Shown here: in pieces, positions 7,450-14,241 of the stretch
Position numbering within the stretch: the stretch's first letter is position 1
How the letters are laid out: every line of letters starts with the position of its first letter
NCBI GenBank assembly: GCA_937877535.1
Contig: CALFJF010000018.1
Location: 1-44,065, forward strand
Reading direction: 5' to 3'
Length of the DNA: 44,065 nucleotides
Origin: an uncultured Treponema sp.
GTDB lineage: Bacteria > Spirochaetota > Spirochaetia > Treponematales > Treponemataceae
The notes under the pieces: generated by a model
Seen by the model: the letters and a program-made list of their open reading frames with translations, nothing else
Database searches by the model: none
Told to the model about the DNA's origin: nothing
Made by a program: the position numbers and the translations under genes

Positions 7450-7827
7450 ATGGCAAAGGCATCAGGACCCGCTGAGTCGATTATCATAAAGGGGCGCACA
7501 TACGTGTGCGACGCTGATTCAGACGTAAAAATCACGTTGAGCGGGTTTTCAAATGAGCAAAAAATGAACGGAGACGGAAGCTCGCGCTCGGTAAAATCGC
7601 GGGAAGTTGGAAAAGTGGAGGGTTTGACGCTTGTCATTGACCCCGCTCGCGGCGACCTTGAATTTTTGAAAGAAAGTCAAGATTCGTTTGACCAGTTATC
7701 TTTTACGCTTACCCTTTGCTCGGGCGACGTATTTTCTGGCGAGGGGCAAATTACCGACGTACCAGAATTTGACGTAAAAGAGGGAACGGTAGAAATTGCC
7801 ATTCACGGAAAAGTTGAACGGCAATAA
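7450..7827 (+). CDS. Tail tube protein (Mu gpM-like)
   Basis: The 125-aa beta-rich protein directly follows the sheath, and is bracketed by its own terminators, as expected for a very abundant structural subunit. Features include the opening IIIKGRTYVCDADSDVKITL and the late VPEFDVKEGTVEIAIHG strands. The tube is the inner channel for DNA passage inside the sheath. The start follows TAGGAGG. The length matches Mu gpM-type tubes. Confidence 0.78.
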   Translation: MAKASGPAESIIIKGRTYVCDADSDVKITLSGFSNEQKMNGDGSSRSVKSREVGKVEGLTLVIDPARGDLEFLKESQDSFDQLSFTLTLCSGDVFSGEGQITDVPEFDVKEGTVEIAIHGKVERQ

Positions 7828-7832
7828 ATGAG

Positions 7833-7869
7833 CAAAAAAAAACGGCGGTGATTTCTTGCCGTTTTTTTT
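7833..7869 (+). terminator. Strong intrinsic terminator after tube gene
   Basis: An A-run plus AACGGC pairs with GCCGTT plus a T-run around an 11-nt loop, giving about 13 bp of stem and an eight-T tail. It may terminate in either direction and would make the tube gene an expression unit of its own. Confidence 0.85.
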
Positions 7870-7917
7870 GCTTTTGATTTTATGTAAAAAACGTAAACAA
7901 AAATAAAGGAGTTTTGT

Positions 7918-8310
7918 ATGGGCGAATCAAAAAATGTAATGCCGCGCGAATTGGCAGAATCAGAATTTGCAAAATGGGCAGAGATTCACGATATTGACGG
8001 CGAGGAAAACGGCAAGGGTAAAGAATTACTTATAAAAGCACTTGAAAACGGTTCGCTTGTTTTGGAAGACGGCGATTTTGTGTATACGATTTCGACGCGC
8101 TCCCCCGAAAATTGCGCGGGTGAAAAATTGCGCTTAGTTGAGCCAAACGTTCGCGCGTACATGGCAATGGACGGCTACAAAGATACCGATTCAATTCATA
8201 AAGCGATGGCAATGGCTTCGGCGGTGTGTGCAAAGCCGATGCGCTGGTTTTCCGACCTTGCGGGGAGCGATTGGAAAATTATATCGGTGGTATTGAGTTT
8301 TTTGCTCTAA
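7918..8310 (+). CDS. Tail assembly chaperone, short form (lambda gpG analogue)
   Basis: The 130-aa protein lies between tube and tape measure, the position of tail assembly chaperones. It is acidic at its N-terminus (ELAESEFAKWAEIHDIDGEE) and ends with a strand-like hydrophobic tail SVVLSFLL. Its last codons contain the slippery heptamer TTTTTTG, after which a -1 shift opens a second reading frame. The family makes a short and a long product in fixed ratio that coat the tape measure during tail assembly. The start follows AAAGGAG. Confidence 0.8.
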   Translation: MGESKNVMPRELAESEFAKWAEIHDIDGEENGKGKELLIKALENGSLVLEDGDFVYTISTRSPENCAGEKLRLVEPNVRAYMAMDGYKDTDSIHKAMAMASAVCAKPMRWFSDLAGSDWKIISVVLSFLL

Positions 8311-8504
8311 AAAAGGTTACGATTGCGCAAAACGCAAAAAAAACGCGCGTCCCCGCGTGCCAGGGCGTTTTGGTGATGATTCTTGAAATTTATCAAAATT
8401 ATCATTTACCGACCGACCCAAAAGAAATGACCCGAAAAGACGCGGAATTTTGGTATAATCCGCTGCTTTCGAGTCTTTTGGAAATGCAAGAAAAGCGTTC
8501 ATAG
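7918..8504 (+). CDS. Tail assembly chaperone, -1 frameshift product (gpGT analogue)
   Basis: A -1 slip on T TTT TTG (8298-8304) places the ribosome in the frame reading ALKKVTIAQNAKK and running to the stop at 8502-8504. The predicted fusion is 195 aa: 129 from the first frame and 66 from the second. The second part has the GT-domain-like helix MTRKDAEFWYNPLLSSLLEM. The second frame has no credible start of its own with a ribosome site, which supports frameshifting. Its end overlaps the antisense membrane gene by 6 bp. Confidence 0.78.
8298..8304 (+). promoter_or_regulatory. -1 ribosomal frameshift slippery heptamer
   Basis: TTTTTTG is in the phase X XXY YYZ relative to the chaperone frame (codons TTT TTG at 8299-8304) and lies two codons before the zero-frame stop at 8308. 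Re-pairing one base back gives TTT TTT and the extended product. Confidence 0.8.
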
Positions 8505-9161
8505 ACGCGCGGAAAAATACGCGAGCGCGTTTTCTATGATTTTGCCATGTTTGTCTTTGATTTGAATAATATGGTCAAGTTCAAAGCGGGCAAAATCTGA
8601 AAGAGTGTGACAAAATGCTAATAAATAAAGCGTTTTGCCCTCTTTTTGCGTGGCAATATATTCGATTTTGCGTTTTGAAACGTTGCCTTTTTTGTCCTCG
8701 TAGACGATTTCAAAAAGTTCGTTGCTTTTGCTTCCAATTTCAAACGCGGGGTAATGCGTGGCAACGAATTTTTCGAGTTCGCTCAATTCGTTTTGAGCAA
8801 AAGAATCGCTTGAAGCGGGCGCGGTGGCGGCGGGTTTTTTGAATTTTTCGACAAACACGCCTAAAAGGTAGAGCGCACAAAGCGCACTGATTACAAAAAA
8901 CGTGATTGACGCGGCAAGCGATATTTTTCGCAAAAAGAGCGCAACGAAAAACGTTGTAATTGCCGCGCAAAAAATGTAGAGCGAAAAATAAAACGGTTTT
9001 TGACTGTCTGGAATATTTCCAAAATACGAATTGCGTTTTATTTGATTGCCTTGCATTTGCATTGTTGCTTTTAGTTGCTCATTTTGCACGCGGTCAACGT
9101 GTCTCATCATTTGCCGTTCATGCCGATTGAGCAGTAACCAGTCCCAAAAATTCAAAGCCAT
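8499..9161 (-). CDS. Antisense membrane protein with WYL-like C-terminal domain
   Basis: The 220-aa protein starts at ATG 9161 behind GGAGG; the longer upstream start is rejected. Two adjacent hydrophobic segments (about 57-78 and 84-105) predict a hairpin anchor. The C-terminal 80 residues resemble a WYL domain: strand FEIVYEDKKGNVSKRKIEYI, then TLYLLAFCHTLSDFARFELD. It is encoded against the late genes, between the chaperone and tape measure, which never need such a protein. It is therefore a likely moron expressed in the lysogen, perhaps for superinfection exclusion or host modulation; that role is inference. Its promoter must lie within or before the start of the tape-measure gene. Confidence 0.75.
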   Translation of the reverse strand: MALNFWDWLLLNRHERQMMRHVDRVQNEQLKATMQMQGNQIKRNSYFGNIPDSQKPFYFSLYIFCAAITTFFVALFLRKISLAASITFFVISALCALYLLGVFVEKFKKPAATAPASSDSFAQNELSELEKFVATHYPAFEIGSKSNELFEIVYEDKKGNVSKRKIEYIATQKEGKTLYLLAFCHTLSDFARFELDHIIQIKDKHGKIIENALAYFSARL

Positions 9162-9216
9162 TTTGATTTTCCTCCGAGTGGGGTTTTTCAAAAAAATTTA
9201 CAAGAGGTTTTGCAAA

Positions 9217-11580
9217 ATGTCAAAAGATTATGCGGTTTCTGTCAAATTTTCTTTAGAAGATGAAATTTCCGAAAAAATCACGGGAATAAGCAGCAAGTTC
9301 AAATCGCTTGAATCAATTACAGGTTTTAGCGGAAAATTGCTCGGAAAAACATTCGGCGCGGTCAAGGCGGTTGCCGCCCCCGCGTTTTCCGCGCTTTCTG
9401 CTGGCATTGCGTCATCGGTGCAAAGTTACATCGCGTTTGATGACGTTTTGACGGGCGCGAACGCAAAATTTGGAGGCACAGCGGAAACGATGGCAGCGTT
9501 GCGCGATGCCGCGTTGGACGTTGCGGGGGCAACGCGCTTTAATTCGCTTGACACGTCGGGGGCACTCGACAAAATGGCAATGGCGGGAATGAGCGCCGCT
9601 GATTCGATTGCGATGTTGCGACCAATGGCAGATATGGCAATGGCAACGGGAAAAGACATGACAAGCGCGGTAGACATGGCAACCGACGCGCTCGGAGCGT
9701 TTAACATGATGAAAGACGCGGCGGGAAATCCTTTGAGCGGGGAGGCGTTGGGCAATCAGTTACGCACAATGAGCGATATAGTTTCAAAGGCAACAAATGC
9801 CGCCAACTTTGATATGGATATGTGGTTTGAATCGGCAAAGCAAGGCGCGTCAACGTTTACGAGTTTTGGCGGTACGCTTGCCGAATTTAGCGCGATTGCG
9901 GGTCTTTTGGCAAATTCTGGCGTAAAGGGAAGCGCGGGCGGTACGGCTATTCGCAATATTATGCTCGGAATGTCAGGCACAACGGCAACGGCAAAAGAAT
10001 CGCTTGCTGCGCTCGGAATCCAATCATACGACGCGCAAGGCAAAATGCGACCGTTTGCCGATTTAGTCGAACAACTTTCAAATAGCCTTGCGGGGTTGGA
10101 CGATGAACAAAAAGCGTTCCATTTGTCGAAATTGTTCGGAAAAGAAAACATTTCGAGTGCGTTGCTTTTGGTTCAAGAGGGCGCGGACAAAATTCGCGAA
10201 TTTACCGCGGAATTGCAAGAATCAACGGGGGCAACCGATGAAATGGCGGCAAAGATGAACGCTTCGATTGGCGGTAGAATTGAAATGCTCAAAAGTGCGC
10301 TCGATTCGCTCGGAAATAAATTCGTTGCGATTTTTGACACAGAGCGCGGGCGTGCGCTCATTGATTCGCTCACTGATAAAATTTCGCAATTTACGCAAAA
10401 AATTATACCCGCCATTTCTCAAAGTTTGGACGCGGTACTTCCCCAAATCGAGGCGGGGCTTGAAACGGCGTTTTCTATGATTCCCGCGTTGATTGACGGA
10501 TTGGCGCGGGCGATTCCTTCGATTATGGCGTTTATGGGTAAAGCGGTGGATTTTGTGGGTATTTTGTGGAATTTTAGAACGCCGCTTTTGGTTTTGTATG
10601 GAATCGTTGCGCTTGCAAATCCGATTTTTCAAATGTTCCGCGCGTTTTCTTTGATGCAAACGCTCTTTTTTGGAATCAAAGACGGCGCGGTTATTGCAAG
10701 CAGAGCGTTGCGCGGGTTGGACGCAAGTGCAAAACTTGCCGCGCAATTTGCTTCTCCACTCGGACAGGCTTTTGGAAAAGCGTTTACAGGAATCGGCAAC
10801 GCGGCACGTGCGCTCTTTATTTCCTCCCCGATTGGTTGGATTATTTTGGGCATTGGCGCGCTTATTGCGCTTATTGTGAGCGTGACGACGCATTGGGAAA
10901 CATGGGGGCGCGTGGCAACGGGTGCGCTTACGCTTATCGCGCCGCCTCTCGGTTTGATTTTGGGAATCGCTCATTCAATCTATGAAAAATGGGGAGAAAT
11001 CAAAGCGGCTTTCACTGAACAAGGATTTGTAGCGGGTTTGTTTGCGATTGGCGACGCAATCAGAGGGGGCATTATTGACGCGCTCAATGAGTGCAAAAAT
11101 ATTGTTTCAAATATTCCCGTTTTGGGTGACATTTTGGGCGCGGGGTTGGATTTTGTGATTGAAAAAGTTGACGCGATTTTTGCTTCTATTTCAAACGTAA
11201 AGCAAGCGTTTTCCGACGGCGGTTTGCTCGGCGGTCTGTTAGCGATTGGCGCGGGAATCGTGTCAAATATTCTTTCGCCGATTCAATTTTTGCTCAAAGG
11301 TATTTCAATGATTCCAGGCATGGACTGGGCAAAAAATGCGTACAACGCGCTTTCAAACTTTACGAATGGACTTACAGGCGCGGGGCAAGATAAAAACGCG
11401 ATTAGTACAAATGTTTCTGATTTTGTTCCAACAAAAACAAGCGCAGAATCAGCGCAATATTCAAGGAGCGAAAGCGTTTCAAAGAGCGAAGTCGAGTTGA
11501 AACTTGCGGCGGGTCTTGAAACGTCTTCGACGGGTGCGCCTGGTGTTACCTTTTCGCGGCATAGAACGGGCGGGTTTTAG
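9217..11580 (+). CDS. Tail tape measure protein
   Basis: The 787-aa protein starts at MSKDYAVSVKFSLED (ATG 9217, AGAGG upstream). Residues about 80-350 match the TP901-type tape-measure core, including AALDVAGATRFNSLDTSGAL and GGTAIRNIMLGMSG. Three hydrophobic stretches follow around 440-480, 530-555 and 570-590. The Ala/Gly-rich C-terminus has repeated GGLLAIG-type motifs. It sets tail length and helps DNA cross the membrane. A length of 787 aa implies a tail of roughly 115-120 nm at the usual 1.5 angstrom per residue (family rule, inference). The duplicated repeat begins at the last base of its stop codon. Confidence 0.88.
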   Translation: MSKDYAVSVKFSLEDEISEKITGISSKFKSLESITGFSGKLLGKTFGAVKAVAAPAFSALSAGIASSVQSYIAFDDVLTGANAKFGGTAETMAALRDAALDVAGATRFNSLDTSGALDKMAMAGMSAADSIAMLRPMADMAMATGKDMTSAVDMATDALGAFNMMKDAAGNPLSGEALGNQLRTMSDIVSKATNAANFDMDMWFESAKQGASTFTSFGGTLAEFSAIAGLLANSGVKGSAGGTAIRNIMLGMSGTTATAKESLAALGIQSYDAQGKMRPFADLVEQLSNSLAGLDDEQKAFHLSKLFGKENISSALLLVQEGADKIREFTAELQESTGATDEMAAKMNASIGGRIEMLKSALDSLGNKFVAIFDTERGRALIDSLTDKISQFTQKIIPAISQSLDAVLPQIEAGLETAFSMIPALIDGLARAIPSIMAFMGKAVDFVGILWNFRTPLLVLYGIVALANPIFQMFRAFSLMQTLFFGIKDGAVIASRALRGLDASAKLAAQFASPLGQAFGKAFTGIGNAARALFISSPIGWIILGIGALIALIVSVTTHWETWGRVATGALTLIAPPLGLILGIAHSIYEKWGEIKAAFTEQGFVAGLFAIGDAIRGGIIDALNECKNIVSNIPVLGDILGAGLDFVIEKVDAIFASISNVKQAFSDGGLLGGLLAIGAGIVSNILSPIQFLLKGISMIPGMDWAKNAYNALSNFTNGLTGAGQDKNAISTNVSDFVPTKTSAESAQYSRSESVSKSEVELKLAAGLETSSTGAPGVTFSRHRTGGF

Positions 11581-11655
11581 AAAACGCTTGCGTTTTGCGC
11601 GTTTTTCTGTGAGAATAAAAAAGGCGGTAGACGCTTGCGACATCTACCGCCCGCT
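11580..11655. repeat. Repeat A, copy 1 (terminator flank of micro-gene cassette)
   Basis: Bases 11580-11636 are identical to 12305-12361 (57 bp), and similarity continues through the hairpin to about 11655. Each copy starts at or inside the stop codon of the preceding rightward gene. On the minus strand it forms the terminator of the adjacent micro-gene. Confidence 0.95.
11614..11651 (-). terminator. Terminator of antisense micro-gene 1
   Basis: On the minus strand GGCGGTAGA (complement of 11643-11651) pairs with TCTACCGCC (complement of 11623-11631) and is followed by TTTTTTATT. The stem is 9 bp and starts 8 bp past the stop codon of the 48-aa gene. Confidence 0.85.
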
Positions 11656-11658
11656 TTA

Positions 11659-11805
11659 TTAGTTATTTAACCAGTAACTAATAAAGATAGGGATGATAAT
11701 CAGTGCCAGTTCTCGTAAAAACTTTAACACTGATTTCCACGCCTTGCGCTTTTTGCGTAAGGCTTTTTCTTTTGGCGGTAATTCCCGCCGTTTCTTTTGG
11801 CTCAT
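11659..11805 (-). CDS. Micro-gene 1: 48-aa basic single-span membrane protein
   Basis: ATG 11805 follows GGGAGG and opens a 48-codon frame. It has a strongly basic N-terminus (MSQKKRRELPPKEKALRKKR) and a hydrophobic segment LALIIIPIFISYWL (about 33-46) at the C-terminus, predicting a cytoplasm-in single span. It is transcribed against the late genes, with its own leader and terminator. A second cassette 714 bp away has the same leader and terminator flanks but different cargo. Possible roles are holin/antiholin or a type I toxin-like peptide; none is proven. Confidence 0.65.
   Translation of the reverse strand: MSQKKRRELPPKEKALRKKRKAWKSVLKFLRELALIIIPIFISYWLNN
11741..11789 (+). terminator. 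Tandem rightward terminators inside micro-gene 1
   Basis: A 9-bp stem (11741-11749 with 11755-11763, one G-T pair) is followed by TTTTTCTTTT. A second hairpin GGCGG-TAATTC-CCGCC (11774-11789) is followed by GTTTCTTTT. They would end transcripts from the tape-measure side, yet lie within the antisense coding sequence. Confidence 0.75.
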
Positions 11806-11906
11806 TTTTGAGCCTCCCACGGTTTGAATTTCTCTCTCCGAAGTTGAATATAGTTTACATTAGTATAGAAAGGAAAGCAAGCGGAAAATCGAAAAAAAAA
11901 TCGTGT
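11798..11906. repeat. Repeat B, copy 1 (promoter/leader flank)
   Basis: This stretch is identical to 12512-12617 except for an A-run of nine instead of six. In minus-strand sense it carries the ribosome site, leader and AT-rich promoter region (TATACT and TATATT elements) of micro-gene 1, including its first codons ATGAGCCA. Confidence 0.95.
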
Positions 11907-11911
11907 GTAGC

Positions 11912-11936
11912 GGTGATTTCGACAGGCTCAATCACC
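11912..11936. repeat. REP-like palindromic repeat, copy 2
   Basis: The element reads GGTGATTTCGACAGGCTCAA and ends TCACC, a close relative of the 1947-1967 copy with compensating changes in both arms (GGTGA/TCACC). The covariation suggests that pairing of the arms matters. Confidence 0.75.
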
Positions 11937-12045
11937 AGAAAACAGGCGCTTTTTGTATTTTTTTTCTATTTTCTTAACAAGAAAACAAAAATATTGTATT
12001 ATAATAATCGTCAAGCGGAATGGCGCGGGTAAGGGGGTGAGAAAA

Positions 12046-12162
12046 ATGGAAAACGGGAATGAAAAACCCCGCAAACTTCCAGATGATTGGTTCTGAAAAG
12101 CACTTGCGATTATTGGAACTTTGGCAAGTGTTGCGGGGTTAGTGCTTGAACTGGTAAAGTAA
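12046..12162 (+). pseudogene. Small membrane peptide interrupted by an in-frame TGA
   Basis: ATG 12046 has a good AAGGGGGTGA site. The frame reads MENGNEKPRKLPDDWF, meets TGA at 12094-12096, then continues KALAIIGTLASVAGLVLELVK to TAA at 12160-12162. The second half is a typical transmembrane helix. If TGA were TGG (Trp) this would be a 38-aa single-span protein of the small phage membrane type. It is either a recent nonsense mutation or a truly 16-aa peptide. The intact downstream helix favours a recent mutation; stop read-through is possible but unsupported. Confidence 0.55.
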
Positions 12163-12170
12163 ACCAGACG

Positions 12171-12186
12171 GGGGCGGGAACGCCCC
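12171..12186 (+). terminator. Compact GC hairpin, weak terminator
   Basis: GGGGCG (12171-12176) and CGCCCC (12181-12186) flank a GGAA tetraloop. Only two Ts follow, so termination is doubtful; it may instead protect or attenuate the transcript. Confidence 0.35.
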
Positions 12187-12225
12187 TTGTCAGAAATATA
12201 AATCATTATTTTTTAGGAAGTCAAT

Positions 12226-12306
12226 ATGTCAAAAACAACAAAAATCTGCATTGCGCTTTGTCTTTTTGTGATGGGCACGTGTACGCTTTTAGCCGCGATT
12301 TTGTGA
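12226..12306 (+). CDS. 26-aa membrane peptide
   Basis: ATG 12226 follows TAGGAAG with good spacing. The peptide is MSKTTKICIALCLFVMGTCT then LLAAIL: a short basic N-terminus followed by one continuous hydrophobic helix. The stop TGA (12304-12306) coincides with the start of the second repeat A, as the tape-measure stop does with the first. It may be a small lysis or regulatory membrane peptide; size prevents a firm call. Confidence 0.45.
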   Translation: MSKTTKICIALCLFVMGTCTLLAAIL

Positions 12307-12377
12307 AAACGCTTGCGTTTTGCGCGTTTTTCTGTGAGAATAAAAAAGGCGGTAGACGCTTCCCCACATCTGCCGCC
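12305..12377. repeat. Repeat A, copy 2
   Basis: Second copy of the terminator flank, with 57 bp identical to 11580-11636. The hairpin arms are GGCGGTAGA (12348-12356) and TCTGCCGCC (12369-12377), with one G-T pair; the loop differs from copy 1. In minus-strand sense it is followed by TTTTTTATT and terminates micro-gene 2. Confidence 0.93.
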
Positions 12378-12387
12378 CGCCTTGAGT

Positions 12388-12519
12388 TTACCAACCGAGC
12401 AAAATCGGTATGTAATGCTCAAGAATTATTGTTATGGTTACGCTAGATACCCAAATCAAAAACGTAACCCCGTAGCGTACCCACCGTTTTTCGGTGGGTT
12501 TTTTCTTTTTCTGGCTCAT
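12388..12519 (-). CDS. Micro-gene 2: 43-aa basic single-span membrane protein
   Basis: ATG 12519 follows the same GGGAGG leader as micro-gene 1 and opens 43 codons. The protein starts MSQKKKKPTEKRWVRYGVTF and continues through a hydrophobic helix to IPILLGW. Only the first five residues and the general plan (basic head, membrane tail) match micro-gene 1. The shared leader and terminator with replaced cargo suggest a cassette that was duplicated and then diverged or was exchanged. Function unknown. Confidence 0.62.
   Translation of the reverse strand: MSQKKKKPTEKRWVRYGVTFLIWVSSVTITIILEHYIPILLGW
12480..12504 (+). terminator. Rightward terminator inside micro-gene 2
   Basis: CCCACCG-TTTTT-CGGTGGG (12480-12498) followed by TTTTTT is a classic intrinsic terminator on the plus strand. 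It is embedded in the antisense coding region, as in cassette 1. Confidence 0.88.
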
Positions 12520-12617
12520 TTTTGAGCCTCCCACGGTTTGAATTTCTCTCTCCGAAGTTGAATATAGTTTACATTAGTATAGAAAGGAAAGCAAGCGGAA
12601 AATCGAAAAAATCGTGT
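12512..12617. repeat. Repeat B, copy 2
   Basis: Second copy of the leader/promoter flank (see 11798-11906). Identity stops exactly where the 14-bp late motif begins on this side and where the REP-like repeat region begins on the other copy, which marks the edges of the duplicated unit. Confidence 0.95.
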
Positions 12618-12629
12618 TTATGGGATAGG
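12616..12629 (+). promoter_or_regulatory. Conserved 14-bp motif, copy 2, upstream of gpN-like gene
   Basis: GTTTATGGGATAGG, identical to 1997-2010 and 14197-14210, ends 55 bp before the gpN-like start. It follows two rightward terminator regions, so a new promoter is needed here, which supports a promoter role. Confidence 0.6.
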
Positions 12630-12684
12630 GGCGCGGGAGATTTTGCGGTAGTGTGGAAAAAAAAAACGAATTGCGGGGGCAAAA

Positions 12685-13971
12685 ATGGAATTGAGCGAAG
12701 CGGCGTACACGTCACCGAGTGGAAAACGGCAAACGTTTTTGTATGATAGTGTTTCGCGCGAAACGGCGTTAAAAAGCGCGGTTTTTACGTTTTCGGAATT
12801 TGACGGGGCGCAGGTGCAATCGCTCGGTTTGGGGGCGCGAACGTTTCCGCTTACCTGTTTGTTTTCTGGCGTGGATTGTGCAAAAAAAGCCGATGCGTTT
12901 GAATCGTTGCTTTTTGAGCGCGGCGCGGGAACGCTTGAACACCCGCTCTATGGAAAAGTGCGCGTTGTTCCAACGGGAACGGTAAAACGGAGCGATAATC
13001 TTGTTTCTGGAATCGGAGAGTCGAGCGTAGAAATCACGTTTACGGAATCGAACGATGAAGAAGAAAATCCACGCGCGGAAATTGTGAGTGAGCAACTCGT
13101 CGAATCGTTTGTAGATGATTTTGAAGAAGCGGCGGTAAAAGAGGCAGAGCGCATTTGCGACGTGAGCGATGCGGATGCAAAAGCGGCGTTTCAAAGAAAC
13201 GTACTCAAAAAATCAAATCTCATTTGTAACAACGTTGAAAAAATCATTACAAAAGAGCCTGATGATGTAAAGAAAAAAACGCTTTTACAACGGCTTTCGC
13301 AATACAAAACCGCGCTTTCGTCTGCGCTCGGTAAGGCGACAAATTTTGTAGGAAATTCAACGCGCCTTTTGATTCGTATTGCGCGCTTGCCGAGTCGCGT
13401 GACCGTGGATATTTTGACCAAAATTCAAGGCTATTCAGATATGGCGGACGCGATTTTACGCAATTTTTTGTCGGACCCGTTCGGCGCGGGTAACGTTTTG
13501 AATCAACTAGAAATAACCGCGCTTTCGCTCGGTTGTCTTTCTGCGGGTTTGAGCGAGGGGTTGGCGGCGGATGCGCTTAGTTCTGCGGCAACGGGAAAAA
13601 ATCGCGGGGTAATTAGAAGTCGCGCGGACGTTTTGGCGGCAAGCGATGGCGTTTCTTTGCTTTTTGAAAAGTACGTTGAGTTTTTAGATGAATATTGCGA
13701 GCGTCAAGTTGCTGTAGATTCGGGGGAAACCTACGAAGCGGCGTTATATGCCGCCTCGTATGCTCGAAGAGCCGTTTTAGACAGTTCGTTTGATTTGCCG
13801 TCTTGCCGTCAAATCACGCTGGACAGGGAGCGCAATATGCTTGAATTGATTGTAGAACTGTACGGCGCGGACGGATTTTCTCGCCTTGACGAATTTATTT
13901 TAGACAACGCATTGACCGCCGATGAACTGTCTGTAATTCCAAAGGGGCGCGAAATTGTCTACTACGAATAA
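12685..13971 (+). CDS. Mu gpN-like tail/DNA circularisation protein
   Basis: The 428-aa protein lies between tape measure and hub, the position of Mu gpN. The N-terminal 120 residues contain the DNA-circularisation N-domain pattern: AAYTSPSGKRQTFLYDSVSR, then LGLGARTFPLTCLFSG and a gene-end-like GVFKVHP-type strand here reading LYGKVRVVPTG. The rest is helical with several Ala/Leu-rich stretches. In Mu the protein belongs to the tail/baseplate despite its family name. GGGGG precedes the ATG. Confidence 0.68.
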   Translation: MELSEAAYTSPSGKRQTFLYDSVSRETALKSAVFTFSEFDGAQVQSLGLGARTFPLTCLFSGVDCAKKADAFESLLFERGAGTLEHPLYGKVRVVPTGTVKRSDNLVSGIGESSVEITFTESNDEEENPRAEIVSEQLVESFVDDFEEAAVKEAERICDVSDADAKAAFQRNVLKKSNLICNNVEKIITKEPDDVKKKTLLQRLSQYKTALSSALGKATNFVGNSTRLLIRIARLPSRVTVDILTKIQGYSDMADAILRNFLSDPFGAGNVLNQLEITALSLGCLSAGLSEGLAADALSSAATGKNRGVIRSRADVLAASDGVSLLFEKYVEFLDEYCERQVAVDSGETYEAALYAASYARRAVLDSSFDLPSCRQITLDRERNMLELIVELYGADGFSRLDEFILDNALTADELSVIPKGREIVYYE

Positions 13972-13975
13972 AAAA

Positions 13976-13995
13976 CACTTCTAACGTTAGAAGTG
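13976..13995. repeat. Perfect 20-bp palindrome
   Basis: CACTTCTAACGTTAGAAGTG lies five bases after the gpN-like stop codon. Its 14-bp core recurs at 19937-19950. On the minus strand it is followed by TTTTTTATT and could terminate leftward transcripts; it could equally be a protein-binding site. Confidence 0.75.
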
Positions 13996-14020
13996 CAGCG
14001 CGTCAACGAAAAAAAAAGTG

Positions 14021-14162
14021 GTGTTACAGGATGTATGCAGGGAGCGGGGGTTGAGTAGGTTTCGTAGAAACCGTATCGAAACCACAGAATCAAACAATGT
14101 GGTGGTTTCGACACACTCAACCACCGCATATTGCTTACAGGTCAGCGTACATTTTGTAACAT
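14021..14162. repeat. MITE-like element, copy L
   Basis: The element of about 142 bp has terminal inverted repeats TGTTACAGGATGTATGC (14022-14038) and the complement of 14145-14161 (14 of 17 bases match). Inside are two REP-like palindromes (14049-14083 and 14100-14125). A related copy lies inverted at 19678-19815. It fills the 270-bp gap between the gpN-like and hub genes and carries no coding sequence. Confidence 0.75.
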
Positions 14163-14196
14163 CTCCCAAAACAAAAACAACGTTGACGTTTTTTTT

Positions 14197-14210
14197 GTTT
14201 ATGGGATAGG
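14197..14210 (+). promoter_or_regulatory. Conserved 14-bp motif, copy 3, upstream of baseplate module
   Basis: GTTTATGGGATAGG ends 31 bp before the LysM hub start. A TTGACG hexamer at 14183-14188 lies just upstream. It is probably the promoter region for the hub-to-fibre operon. Confidence 0.6.
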
Positions 14211-14241
14211 TTTAACGCGGATTGTTTTGTATCGTTTTTTT

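Noticed and set aside
10222..10974. Leftward 250-codon frame inside the tape-measure gene
   Set aside because: It is Arg/Lys/Asn-rich shadow translation opposite a strongly coding gene, with no start signal.
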